A stretch of DNA of 28,845 bases from a bacterium. Its GTDB lineage: Bacteria > Latescibacterota > UBA2968. The position numbers and the translations under genes are program-made. Shown in pieces: positions 6,465 through 14,045 of the stretch. The DNA lies in NCBI GenBank assembly GCA_027296045.1, contig JAPUJS010000375.1:1-28845 (forward strand), written 5' to 3'. The notes below the pieces were generated by a model. It worked only from the letters and a program-made list of their open reading frames with translations, was not told the DNA's origin and searched no databases. Every line of letters starts with the position of its first letter. Position 1 is the stretch's first letter.

Positions 6465-7121
6465 TTACTCCGCCCCGCCTTCTCCCTCCCCTTCTCCTCC
6501 CTCGGCCATATGACGCGGCAAAAACTCGGCTTTGCCTGGATGACAGGTCCCGCAGGTCACTTCTTTCCCATCTTTTGTTACCAGTTTGGAGGTAAAATTG
6601 TCGATCATATATTTCGCCATCAATTTATGTTTGGTCGGCTGGGCTGGATCTAGTCGCCCGTCTTCTCCCCGGACATGGCAAAAATCGCACTTCACGTCCA
6701 ACGCCTTCCGAAAAATCTGCATTTTCTGGATAATCTCACGCCTGGACATCCCGGAGGCCACCAGTGCAGAAGGCTCCGCTTTGGACACGTCCCGGGGCAA
6801 GAACTGATGCGCACCATTGTGACAGGTTGCACAGATCAGTTCGGACCCATCCTTCATTTTGAGCTTGTCTACCAGATCCAGCTTCATATGAATGGCCGTG
6901 TGTTTAAAATGCGAAGGGGCTTCAAAATCGGGTTTGCCATTCGCCCGCTTTTCAATATGGCAATGCGTACATTGCACACCCAGCGATTTGGCAATCTTCT
7001 TCATATTATCCTGTTCGACATTGAGCACATGCTTCGAATCGTCGTGCCCTTCATGGGCATCTGCCCGCCCGTTCCATCCCCCCACCAGAACAATCACCAA
7101 ACCCAATACAATCGCTTGCAT
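6465..7121 (-). CDS. Periplasmic tetrahaem c-type cytochrome, two tandem di-haem modules
   Basis: The 218-residue protein begins with a signal peptide (hydrophobic run VLGLVIVLVGGW, cleavage after ADA near residue 22). It carries four CxxCH haem sites: C51, C97, C145 and C190. Sites 1-2 and 3-4 are two copies of one module: a helix ending in GVQCTHCH or DVKCDFCH, a central KHT/KHK-containing helix, then a lysine-rich turn and CATCHNGAHQFLPR or CGTCHPGKAEFLPR. The pattern resembles the reaction-centre cytochrome c subunit-like family, often found in non-phototrophs. An electron-carrier role in the periplasm is expected. The start is the ATG at 7119-7121, 8 nt after GGGAGG; a TTG at 7127 is too close to that site. 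The C-terminus ends in an acidic Gly/Glu tail after the last haem module. Confidence 0.93.
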   Translation of the reverse strand: MQAIVLGLVIVLVGGWNGRADAHEGHDDSKHVLNVEQDNMKKIAKSLGVQCTHCHIEKRANGKPDFEAPSHFKHTAIHMKLDLVDKLKMKDGSELICATCHNGAHQFLPRDVSKAEPSALVASGMSRREIIQKMQIFRKALDVKCDFCHVRGEDGRLDPAQPTKHKLMAKYMIDNFTSKLVTKDGKEVTCGTCHPGKAEFLPRHMAEGGEGEGEGGAE

Positions 7122-7188
7122 AAACAAAGCCTCCCAAAGAGGTTCACTCCGTAAAAAAACGTTCGTAAAATATTAGACGATCTCTCCC

Positions 7189-8553
7189 CTACAATCGTTC
7201 CACAATGGATTGCCCGTCAATTTCATCGGGCACGGGTACACCCACGAGGTCAAATAAAGTAGGCATCACATCTATTACGGTCAAGCCTTCTTTGCCCAAT
7301 CCCGGCTGATTGATATAAAGCATCGCATCGTCAAAGGTGTGTGTACCATTGACCGGGCTTCGTTCCAAAAGCACCTCTTTTTCAAATCCGCCCTTGAGAT
7401 CATACCCCTTGGCCGGCAATGCAATCAAATCGGGCGCCACATCAAATGACGGGCCGTCAAAGACCTCTTCGCGCATCCAAACCCTGTCAATCACCCGATC
7501 CCCGGTTTCAGAATCTCGGATCTCCATCAAGCCCGCTGCAAGGTCCTGCCGGACCGTTTCATATTCCGATCCCGGTTGGACACAGCCATTGTGTTCCCTG
7601 CCCTGCACACACACATAAAACCGACCGGGCAGCAGGGAATAGCACCGTGTCGAAGGTGCCAGGTCCCGCAGTTGTTTGGGTGCAGGGACCCCGAATTCCA
7701 AAAATCCTGTCTGGCGCAGCCAATAATTCAGATGCACTTCCTTTTTCAAAGTACAGAACCCATGGTCTGAAAGAATCATCAAAACCACATCGTCGTCCAA
7801 TCGTTCCACCAATTCGCCCAGGACATCGTCCACCCGCTCGTAAAACCGGTTGAACCAGGTCTGATAGCCCACATGTCCGCCTTCAACATCTCCCCACAAA
7901 AAATGGTGCAACCGGTCTGTGTCTATAATATGGACCACAAACAGATCCCAGGGCCCTCGAGCCAGAAACCGAAACATGGCTTCGCACCGTTTTTCTAGGG
8001 CCAGAAAGACCTCGTCCAGAAACTTTTCTCGATCTTCTCGGGCCTGCCAGGCATCAATATCAATCAAATAGCCCATTTCCTCCAACTCATGGGCCACTTG
8101 AAGCGGATAGGTCGCATTTTTCAAACTGGGTGCCAGAAAACCCGAAATCAACACCCCGTTTACCGCTTTGGGCGGAAACGTGCACGGCACCCCCATGGAA
8201 AACACCCGTTTCCCCATTCCGCTGAACCGTTCCACCCAGGTCTTGGCCCGCAGATGCCGTGCATTGGGGATAAACATTTCGTGTGTGGAAGGGATTCGGT
8301 CAATAAAGCCAAACAAATTATGCCTGCCGGGATTGCACCCGGTCACAATCGATGCCCACGCCACCGAAGAAACCGTTGGCAACACCGACTCCATCTCCAT
8401 CAGCGACCCCTTTTCGATCAGGGCAGCAAAATGGGGCATTCGCCCTTCGGCCACCAGTTTTTTCACCAGGCTGTATGGCGTGCCATCCAGGCCAATCACC
8501 ACGGCCCGTTTGGGGCCTTCTTTGCGCAATCGTTTGAACAAATTCATAGGCAT
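7189..8553 (-). CDS. Alkaline-phosphatase-superfamily phosphodiesterase / nucleotide pyrophosphatase
   Basis: The roughly 454-residue protein has the two-metal core of type I phosphodiesterase/nucleotide pyrophosphatases. In order these are GLDGTPY (first metal Asp), LPTVSSVAWASIVTG (nucleophile Ser in the Ser/Thr position), HIIDTDRLHHFLW (Asp and His ligands), LSDHGF (Asp-His) and NGTHTFDD (last His). There is no clear signal peptide; the N-terminus is basic (MNLFKRLRKEGPKR), so it is probably cytosolic. The substrate is unknown; relatives hydrolyse nucleotide or phospholipid-type phosphodiesters. The start is uncertain: ATGs at 8553 and 8547 fit best, because one at 8577 lies within a hairpin and none has a good Shine-Dalgarno. 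It lies just downstream of two tRNA genes on the same strand and may be read by leaky transcription from their promoter. Confidence 0.88.
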   Translation of the reverse strand: MPMNLFKRLRKEGPKRAVVIGLDGTPYSLVKKLVAEGRMPHFAALIEKGSLMEMESVLPTVSSVAWASIVTGCNPGRHNLFGFIDRIPSTHEMFIPNARHLRAKTWVERFSGMGKRVFSMGVPCTFPPKAVNGVLISGFLAPSLKNATYPLQVAHELEEMGYLIDIDAWQAREDREKFLDEVFLALEKRCEAMFRFLARGPWDLFVVHIIDTDRLHHFLWGDVEGGHVGYQTWFNRFYERVDDVLGELVERLDDDVVLMILSDHGFCTLKKEVHLNYWLRQTGFLEFGVPAPKQLRDLAPSTRCYSLLPGRFYVCVQGREHNGCVQPGSEYETVRQDLAAGLMEIRDSETGDRVIDRVWMREEVFDGPSFDVAPDLIALPAKGYDLKGGFEKEVLLERSPVNGTHTFDDAMLYINQPGLGKEGLTVIDVMPTLFDLVGVPVPDEIDGQSIVERL

Positions 8554-8560
8554 AATAAGC

Positions 8561-8594
8561 AGTGAAACCCCACGCACATACGTAGGGTTTCACT
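8561..8594 (-). terminator. Hairpin between tRNA-His and the phosphodiesterase gene
   Basis: A 14-bp stem with one wobble pair (8561-8574 with 8581-8594) and a 6-nt loop follows the 3' end of tRNA-His by about 15 nt. The downstream sequence is only weakly T-rich, so it may be a partial terminator, a processing signal, or an element in the leader of the next gene. Confidence 0.5.
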
Positions 8595-8609
8595 TTAAAC
8601 AATAAAAAA

Positions 8610-8687
8610 TGGGGTGAGTGAGGGGACTTGAACCCCCGACCTCCTGGGCCACAACCAGGCGCTCTGACCACCTGAGCTACACCCACC
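8610..8687 (-). tRNA. tRNA-His (GTG)
   Basis: The minus strand folds into a complete cloverleaf. The 7-bp acceptor is GTGGGTG/CACTCAC, the D-arm follows TAGCTCAG, and the anticodon loop TTGTGGC carries GTG. The T-loop is TTCAAGT. The extra G at position -1 (8687) faces C73, as in bacterial histidine tRNAs. The CCA end is encoded (8612-8610). Confidence 0.97.
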
Positions 8688-8703
8688 ACACACAATTCAG
8701 ATA

Positions 8704-8777
8704 CACTCCCGGCAGGACTCGAACCTGCGACCTACGGCTTAGAAGGCCGTTGCTCTATCCAGCTGAGCTACGGGAGC
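8704..8777 (-). tRNA. tRNA-Arg (TCT)
   Basis: The minus strand forms a full cloverleaf: acceptor GCTCCCG/CGGGAGT with a terminal G-U pair, D-arm GCTCAGCTGGATAGAGC, anticodon loop CTTCTAA giving TCT, and T-loop TTCGAGT. The CCA end is not encoded, unlike the tRNA-His 16 bp downstream. Confidence 0.97.
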
Positions 8778-8811
8778 AAACAGCCAAATACCACATCCTA
8801 CTCGGGGTCAA

Positions 8812-8840
8812 AATGTATCATATTGCCAAAAAAGTGTCAA
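8812..8840 (-). promoter_or_regulatory. Sigma-70 promoter for the tRNA-Arg/tRNA-His unit
   Basis: On the minus strand a perfect TTGACA (8835-8840) and TACATT (8812-8817) are separated by 17 nt, about 35 nt upstream of tRNA-Arg. Confidence 0.75.
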
Positions 8841-8886
8841 GCGAAAAGGCCTTTAACTTCCTAAAAAACCGTTAGAATGCGACAAA

Positions 8887-9579
8887 TCAACCTGCCTGTT
8901 GAAAATACGCACACCGATGCGAAATCGGGCAGACATCACATTTTGGATTGCGGGCCTGGCAGACGGTCTTCCCAAAATCGATCAGATTGACATGAAACGA
9001 CCGCGCTTTGCCTTTTGGAATCAGGGGTGCCAAAATCGTGTGGGCTTTCTCCCGTCCGCATCTCTCGTCGATGATGCCCACCCGTCTCAAGATGCGATGC
9101 ACATGGGTATCCACGGCACATAAATCTTTCCCACAGGCAAAAGCCAGCACAATAGAGGCCGTCTTGATGCCAATGCCCTTGTGCTGGACCAGCAGGCCAA
9201 TCCCTTCTTCACCCGACAAACCCTTCAAAAAATCCAGGGACAATGCCCCCCGTTCCTCCTGGAGCCAGCGCAGAAAACCCTGCATGGCCGGCCCTTTCTG
9301 ATTGGCCAATCCCGCAATCCGAATCGCATCTTTCACCTTTGCAAGGGGCGCCTTCATCACGGCTTCCCACGTCGGATACCGGTCCCGTAACGTATGGTAA
9401 CCCCGGTCCCGGTTTTCATCGGTCGTGTTCTGCGACAAGATGGTCCGCATCAAATCGTCCAGCGGATCGGGCGGAATTCGCTTCTTGTCCCAAGCCTCGC
9501 CACCAAACTGCTTGTCCAGCCGACGAACCATCCCTCGAACAAGCTCTTGGCGGGGATCTGTCTGTTTTTTGGGGGCCAA
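8887..9579 (-). CDS. nth: Endonuclease III-family DNA glycosylase/AP lyase
   Basis: This base-excision-repair enzyme removes oxidised pyrimidines and cleaves the abasic site. The helix-hairpin-helix contains the catalytic Lys (K139 in QHKGIGIKTAS), followed by the catalytic Asp (D157 in AVDTHVHR). The C-terminus carries the [4Fe-4S] motif C-x6-C-x2-C-x5-C (C207, C214, C217, C223). LSQNTTDENRDR corresponds to the LSxQTxD region. Its 230 residues match the family. The longest reading starts with TTG at 9579, without a Shine-Dalgarno and 15 nt after the PilZ stop; an ATG at 9531 (MVRRLDKQFG) is an alternative that keeps all conserved parts. The wording of the motifs leaves room for a divergent subfamily with another substrate preference. 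It is probably co-transcribed with the PilZ gene upstream. Confidence 0.92.
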   Translation of the reverse strand: MAPKKQTDPRQELVRGMVRRLDKQFGGEAWDKKRIPPDPLDDLMRTILSQNTTDENRDRGYHTLRDRYPTWEAVMKAPLAKVKDAIRIAGLANQKGPAMQGFLRWLQEERGALSLDFLKGLSGEEGIGLLVQHKGIGIKTASIVLAFACGKDLCAVDTHVHRILRRVGIIDERCGREKAHTILAPLIPKGKARSFHVNLIDFGKTVCQARNPKCDVCPISHRCAYFQQAG

Positions 9580-9594
9580 AAAATTGCCGTTTCG

Positions 9595-9957
9595 CTACTG
9601 GTTTTCGTGAATAAATGCCACCAGCCGATCCTGTCCATCTTTCAAAAATCGGTGGAACATCCAGCCGCTGGCCTGCGAACCATCATCCTGCCTTGAGGTC
9701 CAGATCAATTCGGCATATACCGAAATCGGATCTTCGGCCTCTTTGATCTGAATGTTGATCTCCACATCGCGACTGCCTTCGGTCATATCCGTAAGGGCAA
9801 CGCCCTCCCCCAGGTCCATCCGAAAGCCGCTTTCGCTTATGTCGTGCGACCAGAGTTCCAATGCCCCATTTTTGTTTGCGCCAATCCTCACCGGAACCCG
9901 AATCTCAACCCGGTCTTTTCGCCGTTTTCCACCAAACATCCGTTTGATAAAACCCAT
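9595..9957 (-). CDS. PilZ-domain protein, probable c-di-GMP receptor
   Basis: The 120-residue protein is a single PilZ domain. The RxxxR motif is R12-R16 in KRRKDR, and the (D/N)xSxxG motif is DISESG at 39-44; both are intact, so c-di-GMP binding is expected. Strands such as VEINIQIK and YAELIWTS fit the domain's barrel. There is no other domain, so it would act by protein contact, for example on motility or envelope machinery. GGAG sequences lie 7-14 nt before the ATG at 9955-9957, and a TATAAT is 20 nt upstream of the start. It is followed after 15 nt by the endonuclease III gene. No GGDEF or EAL protein occurs in the window. Confidence 0.88.
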   Translation of the reverse strand: MGFIKRMFGGKRRKDRVEIRVPVRIGANKNGALELWSHDISESGFRMDLGEGVALTDMTEGSRDVEINIQIKEAEDPISVYAELIWTSRQDDGSQASGWMFHRFLKDGQDRLVAFIHENQ

Positions 9958-9977
9958 GTCCGCTCCGTCTCCAGTAT

Positions 9978-9983
9978 ATTATA
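9978..9983 (-). promoter_or_regulatory. Candidate -10 element upstream of the PilZ gene
   Basis: A perfect TATAAT on the minus strand lies 20 nt before the PilZ start. No convincing -35 is visible at 16-18 nt, so an extended or activated promoter is possible. Confidence 0.35.
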
Positions 9984-10155
9984 GAAATGGTATCTTTGAA
10001 AGTTGCAGTAAAATGTAGTGAATAATCCTGGCAAACGCAAATACAACAGCACGCAGATCCACCCTTCCAAAATATTTGTCTCCTGCTTTCCGCACAATCC
10101 TTCAAAGACCACGCAGATGGATAAGTATGCGCTCAACCTCCAGTTTTCTTTCAAC

Positions 10156-10184
10156 TTGACAAGCGTGACCTGGATACCGATATT
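10156..10184 (+). promoter_or_regulatory. Candidate promoter of the TetR gene
   Basis: A perfect TTGACA (10156-10161) is followed after 17 nt by GATATT (10179-10184, 4/6 match). The start site would be about 100 nt before the TetR ATG. Confidence 0.45.
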
Positions 10185-10291
10185 TAGCATAATCTTCGCC
10201 AAACGTCGGCATTGAACCCTTCGTGTCACCTCTCCCACCTTAAACCATAAGCAGGGCCATCGTTTAAACATTTTAGGCCCTGATTTCACAC

Positions 10292-10945
10292 ATGCCCAAG
10301 AAACGTCTTTCTCAGGAAGAACGGCGCACTCAGATCATCGAAGTGGCCATGGCCTTGTTTGCCAGCAAAGGGTTTAAGGGGACAACCACCCGCGCAATTG
10401 CCAAACAAGCGGATGTATCCGAAGCCATCATCTTCCGGCACTTTGCCACCAAAGAAGACCTCTACGACGCCATTATCAACTACACCATTGAACAGCGACA
10501 AAAGCTCTGGGATGAGGAAGAAGCTCCTGTTGGGCCAGATCAGGACCTGAAATCCCTGCTCAAAGAATTTGCCTGGACATTCATCCAGCGCAATCGAGAA
10601 GACCAAACCTTTATCCGGCTCATGCTGTATTCCGCCCTGGAAGACCATAAATTTCGGGAAAAATTCTTCGCAATCTACCAAAATCCCCAAATACGCGCAA
10701 TCCGAGAAGTGCTGTCTATAGGTGTCGAAAAAGGCCTGTTTCGGCCCATGGATCACCCATTTGTCGCGCGATCGTTTCTATGGATCCTGATCCAGTATTG
10801 CATCAGCAACTTTGTCGCCAATAACACGCCGCCCGATTCGGATGAGGATAAAAGAAATATCGACGAGTTGGTAAATATATATGTGCTCGGCCTCGAATCG
10901 TCTTCGGGAGAAACCAGCTTGACGGACGAGAAATCAAGATCCTAA
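10292..10945 (+). CDS. TetR/AcrR-family transcriptional regulator
   Basis: The 217-residue protein has a TetR DNA-binding domain at residues 8-58, with the family pattern QIIEVAMALFASKGFKGTTTRAIAKQADVSEAIIFRHFATKEDLYDAI. It is followed by an all-helical ligand-binding and dimerisation domain of normal size. The C-terminal 30 residues are hydrophilic and probably disordered. Members of this family usually repress their own gene or a neighbouring transporter or enzyme and are released by a small ligand. No transporter is adjacent, so the target may be the gene itself or lie elsewhere. It precedes, by 74 bp and on the same strand, a cyclic-nucleotide-binding protein. No Shine-Dalgarno is visible before the ATG. 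The ligand cannot be predicted. Confidence 0.93.
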   Translation: MPKKRLSQEERRTQIIEVAMALFASKGFKGTTTRAIAKQADVSEAIIFRHFATKEDLYDAIINYTIEQRQKLWDEEEAPVGPDQDLKSLLKEFAWTFIQRNREDQTFIRLMLYSALEDHKFREKFFAIYQNPQIRAIREVLSIGVEKGLFRPMDHPFVARSFLWILIQYCISNFVANNTPPDSDEDKRNIDELVNIYVLGLESSSGETSLTDEKSRS

Positions 10946-11019
10946 GCTTTTTTCAATATCTGCCGATCATAAATTAAGGTTCTTCCCAACTCCCCCAATG
11001 CCCTGAAGCGGGTTTAGTC

Positions 11020-11529
11020 ATGCAATTGACGGATAACACCCGGCGCTTTATCCAAATCATCGACAAAATTCCGATGTTTCATCGCCTCAAACCCAACCAG
11101 GCCCTGGAGATCCTGAGGCTCTGCAAACCCTGTGCATTTTCCAACCGGGAAATCGTCTGCGAGCACGGGACCCACAGTGCCGAAATGTACATTCTCCTGA
11201 GCGGGGAACTGATTGTGACCGCTCCCGATGGCACCCCGCTGACCAAACTATCCCCTGTGACCATTGTGGGCGAAATGGGACTGATTACAGGCCAACCCCG
11301 TTCGGCCACCGTCATTGCAAAAGGTCTATCCAACGTCTTCGAGATTCCCAAACTGAAATTCGACATTCTATTAAAAAAGTACCCCGAAATCGGCTCCGTT
11401 ATCTATCGGAACATCATCTACATCCTCTCCCAGCGCCTCGGCGAGAACAACAAACTCCTGGCCGCCAGCCAGCGCGAGCTGGCCAATGTGCGCTCTCAAG
11501 CTGCCATGGAACCCTCCCTTGAACCCTGA
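11020..11529 (+). CDS. Stand-alone cyclic-nucleotide-binding domain protein
   Basis: The 169-residue protein has one cNMP-binding beta-roll (residues about 15-130). The phosphate-binding cassette is at 84-98 (GEMGLITGQPRSATV), with the conserved Glu (E85) and Arg (R94) that contact the ribose and phosphate of cAMP/cGMP. The C-terminal helix replaces the usual CRP/FNR helix-turn-helix, and no DNA-binding or kinase domain is present. It would therefore act as a ligand-controlled partner of another protein. A weak GCGGG lies 10 nt before the ATG. The gene sits between the TetR gene and an HD phosphohydrolase, with only 36 bp to the latter, so co-transcription with it is likely. The partner is unknown. 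Confidence 0.9.
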   Translation: MQLTDNTRRFIQIIDKIPMFHRLKPNQALEILRLCKPCAFSNREIVCEHGTHSAEMYILLSGELIVTAPDGTPLTKLSPVTIVGEMGLITGQPRSATVIAKGLSNVFEIPKLKFDILLKKYPEIGSVIYRNIIYILSQRLGENNKLLAASQRELANVRSQAAMEPSLEP

Positions 11530-11565
11530 TTTCACCCTTTCTTAAAACACACGCCAATCTCTGCT

Positions 11566-12921
11566 ATGTCCATGGACCTCCGTTTTCTAAATGAAGGCAA
11601 GGCCATCCGGGACCCCATCTGGGGCTATATCCACATTCCACCCGACCTCGTTTCTCTTGTCGACTCGGAAGATTTTCAACGCCTGAGAGATATTTCCCAA
11701 CTCGGCCATGTCCTTCTGGTGTATCCCGGTGCTCGCCATTCCCGTTTTGAACACTCTCTGGGTGTCTTTCACATCGCCGGCCAGTTCCTGCGCCAGCTCC
11801 TGAAGGCCAACCCACCCCTCCATCTGGACCTGGCCGATGCAAAAGTGCTTCTGGCCGCCAGTCTGCTCCACGACATCGGGCACTATCCGTTTTCCCACCT
11901 CCTCGAAGAAATGCAAATGTTCTTTATCGACCACGAAGCGCGTGGCCGCCAGATCATCGAAGACCCGCAAACCGAAGTCCACCATGGTTTGCGGGATGCA
12001 GGCATCGACCCTGCCCGGGTGGCCAATGTCATCGACTATCGGAACGATACCCTCGACATCCCCTCCGGAGACCTTCGACTCGCCCACATCTTAAGCGGCA
12101 CCCTAGATCCCGATAAAATCGACTACCTGCTCCGAGATGCCCGGTATTGCGGCGTCCCCTTTGGCGAGAGCGTTAACCGAGATCGTCTGCTTTCCTCCAT
12201 CACCTTCGATTCGGAAAGCCAACGACCGGCAATCACCTACAAAGGGGTCTCCGCTGTCGAAGCCCTTATTTTCACCAACTACCTGATGTACCGCAACGTC
12301 TACTGGCACCATGCCGTTCGTTCGGCCAATGCAATGTTCAAACGCGGCATCCAGGACCTGCTGCTCCACCCCCGGTGTACGCTTCAGGAAAAGGAATTTA
12401 ACCGGTCTACCGAAGCCGATCTGATCCACCGCCTGGAAGAGGAAATGGACCTGCTCGGCATCGACAAACGTTCCAGTATGGTGGGCCTCCTGAAACGGCG
12501 CAAACTCTACAAAGTTGCCCGCATGCTCTTTCCCCACGAACGCAGCCCCGACCTCATTGAAACCTTCGGCCACCTCTATCACCATCCCAACGAACGCCGA
12601 CAACTGGAAATCGATTTATGCCACACCCTATCTCAAAAAACCGGGCTCGATCTGCGAGGTGATGAAATTCTGATTGATATTCCCCGGTTCGGCAAAAGCC
12701 CGGAAGTGGATTTAAAAGTATACTTTGGATCCCACATCCCCTTCGACAAAGAGGATCCGCTCACCTTTGACGATCCGGAAGTCTCCCTGCTCAAAGATTA
12801 TTTGATCGATAGTTTTGAAGCACAGGCCAAAGTCATCCGCATCTTTTGCATCGACAATCCGGTCCTCCGAAAAGCCCTAAAGGCGGAAGCCCTGCCTTTT
12901 TTAGAGGCACAGACGGTCTAA
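11566..12921 (+). CDS. HD-domain phosphohydrolase, SAMHD1/YwfO-like (probable dNTPase)
   Basis: The 451-residue protein matches the cytosolic HD-superfamily group containing bacterial YwfO and SAMHD1, which hydrolyse dNTPs to deoxynucleoside and triphosphate. The metal site is visible: H63 in ARHSRFEHSLG, H102-D103 in LHDIGHYPFSH, and the distal Asp in LDPDKIDYLLRD (about 181-187). The N-terminal IRDPIWGYIHI and the QLG before the first His are typical of the family. Residues after about 300 form a helical and mixed C-terminal region of normal length. It follows the cNMP-binding gene by 36 bp. The ATG at 11566 has no Shine-Dalgarno; a second ATG lies two codons on. dNTP hydrolysis is an inference from the family; some HD enzymes of this type act on other nucleotides. 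Confidence 0.92.
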   Translation: MSMDLRFLNEGKAIRDPIWGYIHIPPDLVSLVDSEDFQRLRDISQLGHVLLVYPGARHSRFEHSLGVFHIAGQFLRQLLKANPPLHLDLADAKVLLAASLLHDIGHYPFSHLLEEMQMFFIDHEARGRQIIEDPQTEVHHGLRDAGIDPARVANVIDYRNDTLDIPSGDLRLAHILSGTLDPDKIDYLLRDARYCGVPFGESVNRDRLLSSITFDSESQRPAITYKGVSAVEALIFTNYLMYRNVYWHHAVRSANAMFKRGIQDLLLHPRCTLQEKEFNRSTEADLIHRLEEEMDLLGIDKRSSMVGLLKRRKLYKVARMLFPHERSPDLIETFGHLYHHPNERRQLEIDLCHTLSQKTGLDLRGDEILIDIPRFGKSPEVDLKVYFGSHIPFDKEDPLTFDDPEVSLLKDYLIDSFEAQAKVIRIFCIDNPVLRKALKAEALPFLEAQTV

Positions 12922-12951
12922 AAATCAAGCAACCCCTTGTGAATAAGCACC

Positions 12952-12980
12952 TTGACAATCTATTTGCATTATCCTAACTT
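12952..12980 (+). promoter_or_regulatory. Candidate promoter of the M23 peptidase gene
   Basis: A perfect TTGACA (12952-12957) and TAACTT (12975-12980) are spaced by 17 nt, about 60 nt before the start of the peptidase gene. The -10 is weak (3/6). Confidence 0.45.
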
Positions 12981-13041
12981 TGTAAGTTACACATCGTTCA
13001 GTGGTAGTTTACTCGTTGCCTGATCGGGAGGGGCTGGTTGG

Positions 13042-13992
13042 ATGACCAAAAAATTCCTAACCCTGATGGTTATCCCCCACACCGAAAGCCATGTTCGGGA
13101 GTTCCATCTTTCCCGTTCTTTTCTGTGGGGTTTGTATTTAATTTTTGGGGTTTCCATCTTTTTGCTCTTTTACTACGCCATAGGATATTACAGCCACAAA
13201 GGTCTGGAAAATCGCTACACGACACTTCAAGCCGAAAACAAAGAGTTGGATAAGCAACTCAGTCGTGTCCAGGAATCGTTGGATAACCTCCGGCTTCAAA
13301 TCACGGATTTGACGGACAAAGACCGGATGATGCGTGCCTGGGTAAACCTGGAAGATCCTGGAGACGAAGTCCGGCAAATGGGCGTTGGTGGTGGGCTTGA
13401 AGCCGAAGCCAGTTGGGAGGAATTGCTTTCATCCCAAACAAGTGAACATCTGACCGAAACTTTTACCAGCATGGACCAATTGCTTCGAGAAGCCCAGTTT
13501 CTCCAAACCAGTTTTGATAGCATCCTTGCTGTATTGAGTCGAAACGATGAAGCACGTCGAAGCACCCCATCTATTTGGCCCGTCGCAGGGGTCCGAGATA
13601 AAGATAACTGGATGTCTTCGGGATTCGGCATTCGCACAGATCCGTTTACCGGAAAAAAACAGCGCCATTATGGGGTGGACATCGCGGGAAGAAGAGGAAC
13701 TGCCATTCGGGCGACGGGCGATGGAGTTGTTGAGAAGATCGACTTTCACAAGCGATTGGGGAACTACATCACACTGAAACATGGTGTTTATCGGACCTTG
13801 TACGGCCATTTAAATAAGAAGCCAGTTCTTAAAGTTGGCACCCGGGTCAAACGGGGCCAAAAGATCGGTGAGATGGGCAAAACGGGCCGGGCAACTGCAA
13901 CACATTTGCATTACTCTGTCATCCGAAACAATCGCGCAATGGACCCCATGAGGTTCGTTTGGGACTCCACAAAGAGGCGGTCTATTTATTAA
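13042..13992 (+). CDS. Membrane-anchored M23 (LytM-type) metallopeptidase
   Basis: The 316-residue protein has a short cytosolic N-terminus, one membrane helix at about 27-48, and a periplasmic coiled coil at about 55-95. The C-terminal LytM domain is at about 178-300. The zinc site is intact: H209 and D213 in RHYGVDIAG, and H290 in ATHLHYS; the catalytic His is H256 in YGHL. It should therefore be an active peptidoglycan endopeptidase rather than an EnvC/NlpD-type degenerate activator. GGGAGGGG lies 8 nt before the ATG. It is monocistronic, between a candidate promoter and the terminator at 14001-14045. The coiled coil suggests an oligomeric or partner-controlled enzyme. A role in cell separation or envelope remodelling is inferred. 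Confidence 0.94.
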   Translation: MTKKFLTLMVIPHTESHVREFHLSRSFLWGLYLIFGVSIFLLFYYAIGYYSHKGLENRYTTLQAENKELDKQLSRVQESLDNLRLQITDLTDKDRMMRAWVNLEDPGDEVRQMGVGGGLEAEASWEELLSSQTSEHLTETFTSMDQLLREAQFLQTSFDSILAVLSRNDEARRSTPSIWPVAGVRDKDNWMSSGFGIRTDPFTGKKQRHYGVDIAGRRGTAIRATGDGVVEKIDFHKRLGNYITLKHGVYRTLYGHLNKKPVLKVGTRVKRGQKIGEMGKTGRATATHLHYSVIRNNRAMDPMRFVWDSTKRRSIY

Positions 13993-14000
13993 CCCGCATC

Positions 14001-14045
14001 AAAATAAAAGAGGGGCGGTCATTCTGATCGCCCCTCTTTTATTTT
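14001..14045. terminator. Bidirectional terminator, 20-bp stem
   Basis: Arms 14001-14020 and 14026-14045 pair over 20 bp with one wobble and a 5-nt loop, with A-rich and T-rich ends. It separates the convergent M23 and lptG genes and includes the lptG stop codon (14039-14041). Confidence 0.9.

Larger units (their letters stand above)
9958..10291. other. Intergenic region between divergent PilZ and TetR genes
   Basis: This stretch of about 330 bp has no convincing gene. It holds the candidate PilZ and TetR promoters, a 9-bp direct repeat CACGCAGAT at 10050-10058 and 10110-10118, and the palindrome GTTTAAAC at 10262-10269, 22 nt before the TetR start. A short open frame at 10018-10215 has no ribosome binding site and no protein-like composition. 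Confidence 0.6.

Noticed and set aside
10050..10118. Direct repeat CACGCAGAT, two copies 60 bp apart
   Set aside because: Nine bases in two copies can arise by chance; no third copy or palindromic structure supports an operator or CRISPR-like array.
10018..10215. Small open frame in the PilZ-TetR intergenic region
   Set aside because: It has no ribosome binding site and low-complexity translation; more likely regulatory DNA.
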